A stretch of 33,343 nt of DNA from Sphingomonas sp. (GTDB taxonomy: Bacteria; Pseudomonadota; Alphaproteobacteria; Sphingomonadales; Sphingomonadaceae), in NCBI GenBank assembly GCA_025356055.1, contig JANXUU010000048.1, forward strand, positions 1 through 33,343, written 5' to 3'. The notes under the pieces are model-generated. The model worked only from the letters and a program-made list of their open reading frames with translations, searched no databases and was not told the origin of the DNA. This document shows positions 15,934-22,634 of the stretch, one piece after another. Numbering within the stretch: position 1 is the first letter of the stretch; every line of letters begins with the position of its first letter. The translations under genes and the position numbers were made by a program.

Positions 15934-16629
15934 GTGAAACTGATTACCGCGAACCGCAATTACTCGAGCTGGTCGCTGCGCCCGTGGGTGTTGATGCGGA
16001 TGCTCGATATCCCGTTCGACGATGAGGTCATCAGCTTCGCCAAGCCCGACAATCATGAGGATTTTCGCCAGTTCAGTCCGACCGGCAAGGTCCCGCTGCT
16101 GGTCGACGGGGAGCGACGCGTGTGGGACAGCCTGGCGATCGGGCTGTATCTTGCCGACCGCTTCGACGGCGTGCTTCCGACCGACCCTGACGCGCGCGCC
16201 TGGGTGCAGTGCGTCAGCGCGGAGATGCATTCGGGGTTTTCCGCGTTGCGGGGCGAGTGCCCGATGAATGTCGGCACTCGGGTTCGGCGCGGGCCCGACT
16301 CGCCAACGCTGGCCCGCGATATCGCCCGTCTTTCGGAGCTGTTCGAGGAAGGTCTGACCCGCTTCGGCGGACCGTTCCTCGCCGGGCGCGCCTTCACGCT
16401 GGCCGATGCCTTCTTCGCGCCGGTCGTGTTCCGCCTGCGCACGTTCGGGATCGCGGTCGGGCCACACGGGACAAAGTGGGTCGAGCGAATGCTTGCGCTC
16501 GAGCCAATGGTCGAGTGGGAAGCCGCCGCGCTGGCCGAGCCCTGGCGCGAGGCCAGCCACGAAGCCGATCTTGCGACCGCCGGGTCGATCATCGCCGATT
16601 ACCGACACCCACAAGGAGCATGCTCATGA
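15934..16629 (+). CDS. Glutathione S-transferase family protein
   Basis: A 231-aa GST. The N-terminal thioredoxin-like domain starts with ITANRNYSSWSLRPWVLMRML, where the Ser of NYSSWS is the probable glutathione-activating residue, and has the cis-proline motif GKVPLLVDG followed by VWDSLAI, a glutathione-binding block. The C-terminal helical domain includes GRAFTLADAFFAPV. The substrate is unknown. The start is a GTG at 15934, giving VKLITANRN; a GGTGAGG-like sequence overlaps the end of scoB just before it. Its TGA overlaps the ATG of the metallo-hydrolase gene by four nt, so it belongs to the same transcript. Confidence 0.92.
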   Translation: MKLITANRNYSSWSLRPWVLMRMLDIPFDDEVISFAKPDNHEDFRQFSPTGKVPLLVDGERRVWDSLAIGLYLADRFDGVLPTDPDARAWVQCVSAEMHSGFSALRGECPMNVGTRVRRGPDSPTLARDIARLSELFEEGLTRFGGPFLAGRAFTLADAFFAPVVFRLRTFGIAVGPHGTKWVERMLALEPMVEWEAAALAEPWREASHEADLATAGSIIADYRHPQGACS

Positions 16630-17423
16630 CCGCTTTCCTCGCCCTCCTCCTCGCCACGGCGGCGCCCGCCAACCGCCCGATGGTCGAGCTCACGCGGCTC
16701 GACTGCGGCTCGGCGACGATCAAGGATTTCAACGCATTCTTCTCCGATACGCTCGAATATCCGGCCGGGCCGCGGCGGATCACCGACAGCTGCTATCTGG
16801 TCCGCCACATGGGCCATTATCTGCTGTGGGACACCGGGTTCCCGGCCGCGCTCAAGGGCAAGCCGAACGACATGGGCGCGCTGGTCGTGACGATCGACAA
16901 GACGATCCCCGAGCAACTCGCGCTTCTTGGCCTGAAGCCATCCGATATTACGGTCGTCGGGATCAGCCATATGCATGGCGATCACGTCGGTCAGGCCGCC
17001 GATTTCCCCGCTGCCAAGCTGCTCGTCGGGAAGGCCGACTTCGAACAGACTGTCGGACCCAAGGACCCGTTCGGACCGTGGCGGGGGGCCAACGCGAAAC
17101 TGCAGCTCGAGCATGGCGGCGACATCGACGTGTTCGGCGACGGCAAGGTCATCGCGCTCAACATGCCGGGACACACGCCCGACCATATGGCGCTGCTGGT
17201 CAAACTCGCCTCGGGCAACGTGCTGCTGACCGGCGACCTGTATCACGCGACCGAGGCACGCACGCTGAAGGGGGTCCCGCCGTTCAACACCAGTCGCGCC
17301 GACACCCTGGCGTCGATGGACCGGTTCGAGCGGCTGGCGCGCCATTACAACGCCAAGGTGATCATCCAGCATGAACCGCGCGACATCGCCAAGCTGCCGA
17401 CGTTCCCGGCAGCGGCCCGCTAG
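16626..17423 (+). CDS. MBL-fold metallo-hydrolase, N-acyl homoserine lactonase-like
   Basis: A 265-aa metallo-beta-lactamase-fold hydrolase. The metal motif HMHGDH is at residues 115-120, with further ligands expected in PGHTPDH and LLTGDLYHATEAR. The spacing and the YLVRHMGHYLLWDTGF strand resemble the AttM/AiiA group of N-acyl homoserine lactonases, but this family name covers many lactones, so quorum quenching is only a possibility. The N-terminus MTAFLALLLATAAPA looks like a short signal peptide, which would put it in the periplasm. Of two in-frame ATGs (16620, 16626), 16626 is chosen because AAGGAG lies seven nt upstream and it overlaps the GST stop as ATGA. It ends three bases before the stop of the convergent L,D-transpeptidase gene. 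Confidence 0.87.
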   Translation: MTAFLALLLATAAPANRPMVELTRLDCGSATIKDFNAFFSDTLEYPAGPRRITDSCYLVRHMGHYLLWDTGFPAALKGKPNDMGALVVTIDKTIPEQLALLGLKPSDITVVGISHMHGDHVGQAADFPAAKLLVGKADFEQTVGPKDPFGPWRGANAKLQLEHGGDIDVFGDGKVIALNMPGHTPDHMALLVKLASGNVLLTGDLYHATEARTLKGVPPFNTSRADTLASMDRFERLARHYNAKVIIQHEPRDIAKLPTFPAAAR

Positions 17424-17426
17424 GCG

Positions 17427-18773
17427 CTATCGAGCAGCGGTCTCGGGCGGCCGCTGGCCGAGACCATCGCGGTTGTAGAAATCGTCGCGAAAGGCAATCT
17501 GGCCGTTCTCGGGCGCGGCGGTGAGATAGGTCACGTAGACCGGCACCGGATTGGGCAGCGCGACCTTCTGTTCGGGCACTTTCGACGTCGTCGTCAGCGG
17601 CTTGCCGTAAAGCCACTTGCCGAGCCTGGCCGCGCTCTGGAGGCGGATGCAGCCGCCGCTTTTCTGGCGCGCCGGCGCCGCGAACAGGCTTTTGTCGTCG
17701 GTGTCGTGAAGGTAGATGCCCATGTCGTTGGGGAACATGAACTTCATCCTGCCCATGCTGTTGTCGGGCCCGGGCAGCTGGCGCATGCGAATGTCGGGCA
17801 TCTTGCCGTCGACGACCGCCTGCCAGTCGATCGACCTGGGGTCGACGCGCTTGGCGTGGTCGCCCCAGTCGCTGAGTACTTCATAGCGGGCGCGGGTCAG
17901 GTAACCGACGCCTTCGCTGACGACATGCGGCGCGAGCCGAGTTGCGGCAAGGTCAGGCGGGGCATTCCAATAAGGGTTGAGGACGGCGAAGCGCAGCATC
18001 CCCGCGAGCATCGGGGTCGGATTGTCGGCGCGACCGACGACCACGCGCATGCTGTCCCTCACGACGCCATTTTCGATCATGTAGAGACGCGCGGCGGCGG
18101 CGTCGACCATGACGTAGCGACCGGGCTGCAGGGCGCTGGGCAGGACGCGGGTGCGTTCCATGTTGAGGCGGATTAGCTGCGCCTCGCGGCCGTCCATCGC
18201 TCTGGGCATGGCATCGCGCAAGGCGCTGTACGCCGGGTTCATCCACGGCATGCGGTCAAGCCACTCACCCAACGACGACGAAGTCGCGGCGGAGTTGAGC
18301 AACAACTGCGCGCTCGGCGCCGGGGGAATTGCGGCCGGATCGGCGAATTTCATCTCGTTCGAGCGCGTCGCGCGCATGTCGCGGGCAAGCGCGACAAGTG
18401 TTTGTGAAAGCATAAAATCGGCGCGCTGGACATCACGCGGATTGCCGCCAAACGCCGCGTGCACCGCCCCCTCGAGGTTGCGGACACGATAGGCGTCGGG
18501 GTCGAGACCGTCGAGCCGAAGACTGCGGACCAGCTCGATGAGCTGGCTCGCCTCGGGGCGGAGCTGGCCGCCTTGAACCCACAGCGAGCGATTATATGAG
18601 CTTTGCCACGCCGCCACCTCGCCCTGTGCAAATCGATAGCTCGGGGCTGTGCGCGCCGAAACCGGGGCGGGACTGATGACGAGCAGCATCCCCGCCGCGG
18701 CAAAAAGCGCCTTGGCGAACGGCCGTGTCGACCGCAACGCGCGGGGACAGCCGGAAAGATGCATGCTCGTCAT
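17427..18773 (-). CDS. L,D-transpeptidase (YkuD domain, YcbB-like)
   Basis: A 448-aa periplasmic L,D-transpeptidase, a class that makes 3-3 peptidoglycan cross-links or attaches lipoproteins to the wall. The N-terminus has a charged segment and a hydrophobic signal (about residues 18-40, ending PVSA). A helical scaffold region follows, then the YkuD catalytic domain with YVMVDAAAARLYMIENG, H356 in IYLHDT and the nucleophile C375 in SGGCIRL. The family often has SHGCxR or SSGCxR here, so the glycine before GC is a small variation. Length and layout match the YcbB (LdtD)-like group. GAGGAA precedes the ATG at 18773; a TTG at 18776 is rejected. It lies 28 nt after the glycine-zipper lipoprotein gene and probably shares its promoter, which may be a stress promoter. 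Confidence 0.92.
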   Translation of the reverse strand: MTSMHLSGCPRALRSTRPFAKALFAAAGMLLVISPAPVSARTAPSYRFAQGEVAAWQSSYNRSLWVQGGQLRPEASQLIELVRSLRLDGLDPDAYRVRNLEGAVHAAFGGNPRDVQRADFMLSQTLVALARDMRATRSNEMKFADPAAIPPAPSAQLLLNSAATSSSLGEWLDRMPWMNPAYSALRDAMPRAMDGREAQLIRLNMERTRVLPSALQPGRYVMVDAAAARLYMIENGVVRDSMRVVVGRADNPTPMLAGMLRFAVLNPYWNAPPDLAATRLAPHVVSEGVGYLTRARYEVLSDWGDHAKRVDPRSIDWQAVVDGKMPDIRMRQLPGPDNSMGRMKFMFPNDMGIYLHDTDDKSLFAAPARQKSGGCIRLQSAARLGKWLYGKPLTTTSKVPEQKVALPNPVPVYVTYLTAAPENGQIAFRDDFYNRDGLGQRPPETAAR

Positions 18774-18801
18774 CAATATTCCTCGTTAGCCTAGGGTCTT
18801 G

Positions 18802-19383
18802 TTAGCCGCGTTCGCCGCGCGCGGGCATCGGTGTGGTCGAAAGCGGCGCCGGTGCCGGGGCGGACTGATAGCCCTGCGGAGCGCCGGGGTAATATTGGCC
18901 ATTGCTGACGTACCCGTCGACCTGGCCATCGCCATTATTATCGGCCCACACCGCTCCGGCAACCCCGCCGACCGCAGCACCGATTGCCGCGCCGGTGAGG
19001 ACGCTCACGCCCGGGATCACGGCACCCGCGACAGCGCCAAGTGCCGCGCCGCCAATCGCGCCCGTCGCCACCCGGCGAAGGGTCGGGTCATAGCCTTGCG
19101 GCGTTCCACTATAATATTGGCCGTTCTGGACATAGCCATCGACATAGCCGTCATTGTTGCGGTCGGCCCACACGGCGTTGGCAATTCCGCCGATCGCGGC
19201 GCCGGCCAGCGCGCCCTCGGCGACGCTGACGCCCGGAACGATCGCGCCCAGCGCAGCGCCGCCGGCAGCGCCATAGGCCGCACCCGTCGCGGCATTTCCG
19301 GCCGTCCGGTTATCGCCATAAGTGCTGCACGCAGACAGGGCGACAGTGCCGGCCATCAGCGCGGCGATCATAAACTTGGTCAT
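18802..19383 (-). CDS. Glycine-zipper lipoprotein with duplicated EF-hand/dockerin-like loops
   Basis: A 193-aa predicted outer-membrane lipoprotein. The signal ends in the lipobox LSAC (cysteine 19). The mature protein consists of two repeats, each with a glycine-zipper hydrophobic part (GAALGAIVPGVSV and GAVIPGVSVLTGAAIGAAVG) followed by AVWAD, an acidic loop and a NGQYY-S/P-GxPQGY tail. The loops read DRNNDGYVDGYV and DNNGDGQVDGYV, which follow the DxNxDGxVD order of EF-hand/dockerin calcium loops, although the last ligand is missing. Glycine-zipper lipoproteins of the Rick_17kDa/OmpA-tether type are linked to envelope integrity; the function here is unknown. GGGAGC precedes the ATG. It is followed by the L,D-transpeptidase gene and preceded by a strong EcfG-type promoter. 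Confidence 0.85.
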   Translation of the reverse strand: MTKFMIAALMAGTVALSACSTYGDNRTAGNAATGAAYGAAGGAALGAIVPGVSVAEGALAGAAIGGIANAVWADRNNDGYVDGYVQNGQYYSGTPQGYDPTLRRVATGAIGGAALGAVAGAVIPGVSVLTGAAIGAAVGGVAGAVWADNNGDGQVDGYVSNGQYYPGAPQGYQSAPAPAPLSTTPMPARGERG

Positions 19384-19464
19384 ATTCAAGCTCCCTTGGT
19401 TCGTTGATGCGGACCATGCGGCGGGACCCAACCCCCCGGCGCGGCGCATATGTCACCGCTGGAA

Positions 19465-19489
19465 AACGGCCCTTTTATCGGATCGTTCC
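19465..19489 (-). promoter_or_regulatory. EcfG-type general stress promoter
   Basis: Read on the minus strand, GGAAC (19489-19485) and CGTT (19468-19465) are 16 nt apart, an exact match to the GGAAC-N16/17-CGTT consensus known for EcfG sigma factors of alphaproteobacteria. The flanking C and TTT also fit. Transcription would start about 75 nt before the glycine-zipper lipoprotein ATG and could continue into the L,D-transpeptidase gene. Confidence 0.75.
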
Positions 19490-19524
19490 GCTAGTGGCCC
19501 GATGCTGAACGCAAGGTGATCGCG

Positions 19525-19553
19525 CGTCGCGTACGGATCGGTGTTACGCGACG
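19525..19553. promoter_or_regulatory. 9-bp inverted repeat, possible operator, upstream of arsC-like gene
   Basis: CGTCGCGTA (19525-19533) and TACGCGACG (19545-19553) are perfect inverted copies 11 nt apart, with half-site starts 20 bp apart (about two helical turns). It sits 24 nt before the arsC-like ATG, in the divergent gap to the lipoprotein gene. It could be a dimeric repressor site or a leader hairpin. Confidence 0.45.
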
Positions 19554-19577
19554 AGACAATCTTGCTAAGCGAAAGGC

Positions 19578-19925
19578 ATGAAGGCGACGATCTATCATCA
19601 TCCGGGCTGTGGTACCTCAAGCAAGACGCTGGCGATTCTGAGCGAAGCGGGCGCACAGGTAACGGTCATCGAGTATCTGAAGACCCCACCGTCACGCATT
19701 GAATTGAAGCGGCTTTACATGCGCGCGGGGTTGAGTGTCCGGGACGGCCTGCGGGCTAAGGAAACGCTCGCAGAGGAACTTGGCTTGACGGGCGAAGGGG
19801 TCGACGAAGACCGCATCCTCGACGCGATGATGGCGCACCCGATCCTCATCAACCGCCCACTGGTCGAGACCGAAATAGGCGTGGCGCTGTGCCGGCCACA
19901 AGACAAGGTCCGCGATCTGCTGTGA
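19578..19925 (+). CDS. arsC: Arsenate reductase ArsC family protein
   Basis: A 115-aa protein of the glutaredoxin-linked ArsC family. The catalytic cysteine is C11 in HHPGCGTSSKT, and the second signature HPILINRPLV carries the conserved arginine of the active site; family members are 110-140 aa. It may reduce arsenate to arsenite, but no arsB, acr3 or arsR lies nearby, and the gene is coupled to aat by a GTGA overlap, so a housekeeping or different redox role cannot be excluded. The ATG at 19578 gives the normal MKATIYHHPG start, although the AAGG before it is only one nt away. Confidence 0.9.
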   Translation: MKATIYHHPGCGTSSKTLAILSEAGAQVTVIEYLKTPPSRIELKRLYMRAGLSVRDGLRAKETLAEELGLTGEGVDEDRILDAMMAHPILINRPLVETEIGVALCRPQDKVRDLL

Positions 19926-20683
19926 GCGGGCTCGATCCCCGACTGCTGCTACGCGGCTATGCTGCCGGAATCTTCCCGATGTCGGACAGCCGCGATGCCG
20001 CCGACGTCTTCTGGGTCGAGCCGCGCAGCCGCGCCATCCTCCCGCTCGATCAGTTTCGCCTGTCGCGATCTCTCGCGCGGCGGGTGAGGTCGGGACGGTT
20101 TGAGGTGACCGTCGATACCGCCTTCCCCGAAGTCTTGGCGCACTGTGCCGCGCGTGACGAGACGTGGATTAACGCGCCCATCGAGCGCGCGACGCTCGGG
20201 CTCCACGCCACTGGAAACGCGCATTCGATCGAGGCGTGGCACGATGGCAAGCTGGTCGGCGGGTTGTATGGCGTGAAGCTTGGTCGCGCGTTCTTCGGCG
20301 AAAGCATGTTCAGCAGCATGACCGACGCGTCGAAAGTAACGCTGGCCTGGCTCGTCGCGCGGCTAAAATTCGGAGGCTTCACCCTGCTCGACTGCCAGTT
20401 CATGACCGCCCACCTCGCTTCGCTGGGAGCAGTGACCGTTGCGCGTGAACACTATGTACGATTGCTTGGTGCGGCGCTTGGTTCGGTCGCGGCGGGTGAC
20501 GTCGGCGGCGGTTCGGTCGCAAGCGGCGGCTCGGCAGTCGAGGCGCCAGCCGATTTCTTCGCGCTCGATCGCTTGTTCGAAGAAGCCGCTGCGCCAAGCT
20601 CGGCGGGTCCCGGCGGGGCCGCGGCGATTTCCCCCGGCGCGCCCGGCCAGCTCATCGTGCAGCTTTTGGGCCAGACGTCATAA
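19922..20683 (+). CDS. aat: Leucyl/phenylalanyl-tRNA--protein transferase
   Basis: Attaches Leu or Phe from aminoacyl-tRNA to proteins with N-terminal Arg or Lys, marking them for ClpS/ClpAP breakdown (N-end rule). Family blocks seen are LLLRGYAAGIFPMSD, FWVEPRSRAILPL, DETWINAPI, GNAHSIEAWHDGKLVGGLYG, GRAFFGESMFSS and LLDCQFMTAHLASLGA. The GTG at 19922 gives 253 aa and overlaps the arsC stop as GTGA; an upstream GTG at 19889 adds residues unlike the family. After the last conserved block a glycine/serine-rich linker leads to an ADFFALDRLF segment and a terminal QLLGQTS, as in other alphaproteobacterial Aat proteins. The last 232 nt lie antisense to the 3' end of the DUF2155 gene. Confidence 0.95.
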   Translation: MSGLDPRLLLRGYAAGIFPMSDSRDAADVFWVEPRSRAILPLDQFRLSRSLARRVRSGRFEVTVDTAFPEVLAHCAARDETWINAPIERATLGLHATGNAHSIEAWHDGKLVGGLYGVKLGRAFFGESMFSSMTDASKVTLAWLVARLKFGGFTLLDCQFMTAHLASLGAVTVAREHYVRLLGAALGSVAAGDVGGGSVASGGSAVEAPADFFALDRLFEEAAAPSSAGPGGAAAISPGAPGQLIVQLLGQTS

Positions 20684-21111
20684 ACCGGATGCTCGACGAC
20701 GTTGAGCGACGGCGATTCCTTATACAGCCAGCCTGAAAAGACCCGCCACCATCTCTGGTTAGGCTGCTCGACGTCGAGCTGGATAAACGCTCCGGTGAGC
20801 GGCGGGCTCTCCCACGGCGCGGTCGTTTCGCATGCGCGCAGCCGGACGATCACGTCGCGAATTCGAAACGCCTGGCCCGGCTTCATCGTCAGGTTGCGGA
20901 CGATGCCGTTGCGCTTGTTGAGCAGGCCGATGACCGCGACGCGCTCGGCCATCGGAGTTTCGCCGACATTCTGCAGAACCGCTCCCTTGCGCGCGTTGAC
21001 TAGTGGCGCTTCGGCTTCATTGTGCTTGGCCGAGCGGTCGCAGCCGCCGATCAGCAGCATGGCCACGGCCATCGTTGGGAGCGCGCGGCGCACGCTTATT
21101 CCGGAGTCCAT
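20452..21111 (-). CDS. DUF2155 domain-containing lipoprotein
   Basis: A 219-aa protein. The N-terminus is a lipoprotein-like signal with LIGGC (cysteine 24). The DUF2155 domain runs from about residue 55 to the VYDVWPKSC block, with ACETTAPWESPPLTGAFIQL and RWWRVFSGWLYKESPSLN as conserved parts. After the domain a 68-residue Ala/Pro/Ser-rich tail follows, and this tail is encoded antisense to the conserved end of aat. The role of DUF2155 is unknown; alphaproteobacterial copies are often next to NDUFA12 and aat genes, as here. Its ATG overlaps the end of the NDUFA12-like gene by 16 nt, so the two are probably co-translated. Confidence 0.88.
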   Translation of the reverse strand: MDSGISVRRALPTMAVAMLLIGGCDRSAKHNEAEAPLVNARKGAVLQNVGETPMAERVAVIGLLNKRNGIVRNLTMKPGQAFRIRDVIVRLRACETTAPWESPPLTGAFIQLDVEQPNQRWWRVFSGWLYKESPSLNVVEHPVYDVWPKSCTMSWPGAPGEIAAAPPGPAELGAAASSNKRSSAKKSAGASTAEPPLATEPPPTSPAATEPSAAPSNRT

Positions 21112-21485
21112 GCCTGGTAATCGCCGGTCGCCGCAGGGCGAATTCCCTGCCCACCGAGCGCCCCCCCGGGCTTGAACGCGGCGAAGGTACCGGTGGCATT
21201 GGCGAGCGGCGGCTGCTCGAACGGTCGGCGCTGCGGCAACTCAACGTCAGGCAACTGGTCAATCGTTCCCTTCAGCCACGCCTGCCAGCCGGGCGGCACG
21301 CGACTGCCGTCATTATTGCCCTCGTACATGACCCAGCGTCTCCGCGGGTCTTTGCGGTGCTGGAAATACTGGTTGCCCGACTCGTCCTTGCCGACTGCAG
21401 AGCCGTGGCGGTGCGAGAAGAACGCGGTGCCGAATGTAGCCCCGTCCCACCAGGTCGCACGAAAGAAATTGCGGATCAGTCCCAT
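21096..21485 (-). CDS. NADH:ubiquinone oxidoreductase subunit NDUFA12-like
   Basis: A 129-aa accessory subunit of respiratory complex I (B17.2/NDUFA12 family), found in alphaproteobacteria and mitochondria but not in E. coli. Conserved parts are the FFRATWWDG start, GTAFFSHRHGSAVGKDESGN, the RRWVMYEG block and VPPGWQAWL. The ATG at 21485 is chosen for the MGLIRNFFR start; the frame continues upstream to 21521 without support. An AAGG lies about nine nt before it. The gene is placed among DUF192 and DUF2155 genes, not with the nuo operon. Confidence 0.92.
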   Translation of the reverse strand: MGLIRNFFRATWWDGATFGTAFFSHRHGSAVGKDESGNQYFQHRKDPRRRWVMYEGNNDGSRVPPGWQAWLKGTIDQLPDVELPQRRPFEQPPLANATGTFAAFKPGGALGGQGIRPAATGDYQAWTPE

Positions 21486-21522
21486 CGCCGAGCCTTTGCC
21501 GTGTTCCGCGCGTAGGCGCAAC

Positions 21523-21996
21523 TTAACGCTGGTGAGGCCAGCGCACGTGGTCTCCGGCGCGGATGCCGAGTTCCGCAGCGCGACCGCCAGCGATCTCTAG
21601 CACGGCCGTTACCGGCCCATCGGAAGGAATAATCGATAAGTCCATGGGCCGGGCGTTGGCGGCGATATTGGCGATTGTCCCGTCGGCGCGGACAAAGATC
21701 AGGTCGAGCGGGATCAGCGTGTCCTTCATCCAGAAGGTCGCGTCGACCGGCTTGGCGAAGGGAAAGATCATGCCCCGGTCCGAAGCGAGGCTCTGGCGAT
21801 ACATCAGCCCGCGCTCCTGCTCGGCGGGAGAGGCCGCAACCTCGACGATGAAGCGTCTGGTCGTGCCGTGACCGCCGACCGTCAGTGGAACTTGCAACAG
21901 ACCCGATGCGGCGGCGACGGTCGGGCTTGCGACCAGAGCCGACGGTTGGCAAGCCGTCAGGGCGAGCGCCGCGGCAAGCCCGAGCGACGCGATCAG
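21523..21996 (-). CDS. DUF192 family lipoprotein (probable CTG start)
   Basis: A DUF192 protein, 157 aa if started at CTG. The domain includes RRFIVEVAASPAEQERGLMY, MIFPFAKPVDATFWMKDT, PLDLIFV and LEIAGGRAAELGI. The N-terminus has a hydrophobic signal and lipobox LTAC (cysteine 16). No ATG, GTG or TTG exists in frame between about 22170 and the signal; the best candidate is CTG 21996-21994, which overlaps the TGA of the cold-shock gene as CTGA, like a normal ATGA coupling. A start farther upstream or a local sequence error cannot be excluded, so the exact N-terminus is uncertain. DUF192 function is unknown. Confidence 0.8.
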   Translation of the reverse strand: MIASLGLAAALALTACQPSALVASPTVAAASGLLQVPLTVGGHGTTRRFIVEVAASPAEQERGLMYRQSLASDRGMIFPFAKPVDATFWMKDTLIPLDLIFVRADGTIANIAANARPMDLSIIPSDGPVTAVLEIAGGRAAELGIRAGDHVRWPHQR

Positions 21997-22547
21997 TCGG
22001 GGCTGCGAAGCTCCACTGCGGTGCGGCCCTTGGTCCCCTCGGCGACTCGCGCCTCGAGTCGGTCGAGCGGAGCCAAGTCGGCAATCCCGGACCGCCGAAC
22101 CGTTTCCATGTGAACGAAGATATCCCCCGTCGTGTCCTCCGGCTCGACGAGGAAACCAAAACCCTTGACGCGATTGAACCACTTGACCTCCACGGGCACG
22201 AACGGACCGGCTGCCTCGGCGAGTGACTCGCGGTCGGCCCTGTCGGCGACAGGAATGGCGCTGTGCGGGGCCGAGGGCAAGGCCGTAGACAGATCGATGT
22301 CGTCGATTCTTATTGCCTGGAGCCCGCGCGACTGGACCGTGCAGTGGCATTCGACGGTCGCGCCTTCGGGCAGCGAGCGGCGGCCATGCTCCTTGAGGAC
22401 GCTGAAATGGACGAGGATGTCTCCCTCGCACTCGTCGCTGATGACAAAGCCGAACCCGCGAGACGCATCGAACCATTTGACGCGGCCGCGAACGACCAGG
22501 ACGACCGGCTGGTCGTCGGGTCCATCACTGCGCGCTTCGTCCGCCAT
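21993..22547 (-). CDS. Two-domain cold-shock protein
   Basis: A 184-aa protein with two cold-shock domains. Domain 1 has GRVKWFDASRGFGFV and DILVHFSVL; domain 2 has VEVKWFNRVKGFGFLV and DIFVHMETVRRSG, i.e. the RNP1 and RNP2 RNA-binding motifs in each. Such double CSD proteins are common in alphaproteobacteria and bind single-stranded nucleic acid, acting as RNA chaperones. The ATG at 22547 gives MADEARSDG; an in-frame start at 22592 would extend it by 15 residues without a ribosome binding site. It is followed with a 4-nt overlap by the DUF192 gene. Confidence 0.93.
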   Translation of the reverse strand: MADEARSDGPDDQPVVLVVRGRVKWFDASRGFGFVISDECEGDILVHFSVLKEHGRRSLPEGATVECHCTVQSRGLQAIRIDDIDLSTALPSAPHSAIPVADRADRESLAEAAGPFVPVEVKWFNRVKGFGFLVEPEDTTGDIFVHMETVRRSGIADLAPLDRLEARVAEGTKGRTAVELRSPD

Positions 22548-22605
22548 GCGATACTCTGGTCCTATGCCAACTCGTTGCACAGCCGAAAGCATAGCTTATC
22601 GCTTC

Positions 22606-22623
22606 ATGTCGGGAAACCGACAT
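22606..22623. other. GNRA-type hairpin between recX and the cold-shock gene
   Basis: ATGTCGG (22606-22612), loop GAAA and CCGACAT (22617-22623) form a perfect seven-pair hairpin; on the minus strand the loop is TTTC. It lies 12 nt after the recX stop and 58 nt before the cold-shock ATG. No T-run follows on the minus strand, so it is at best a weak terminator or a leader element. Confidence 0.55.
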
Positions 22624-22634
22624 TTGTCGTAACT

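Noticed and set aside
18799-19407. A 202-aa plus-strand frame opposite the glycine-zipper lipoprotein
   Set aside because: The minus strand has lipobox, ribosome binding site, repeats and a promoter; the plus frame is only the complement of its repeats.
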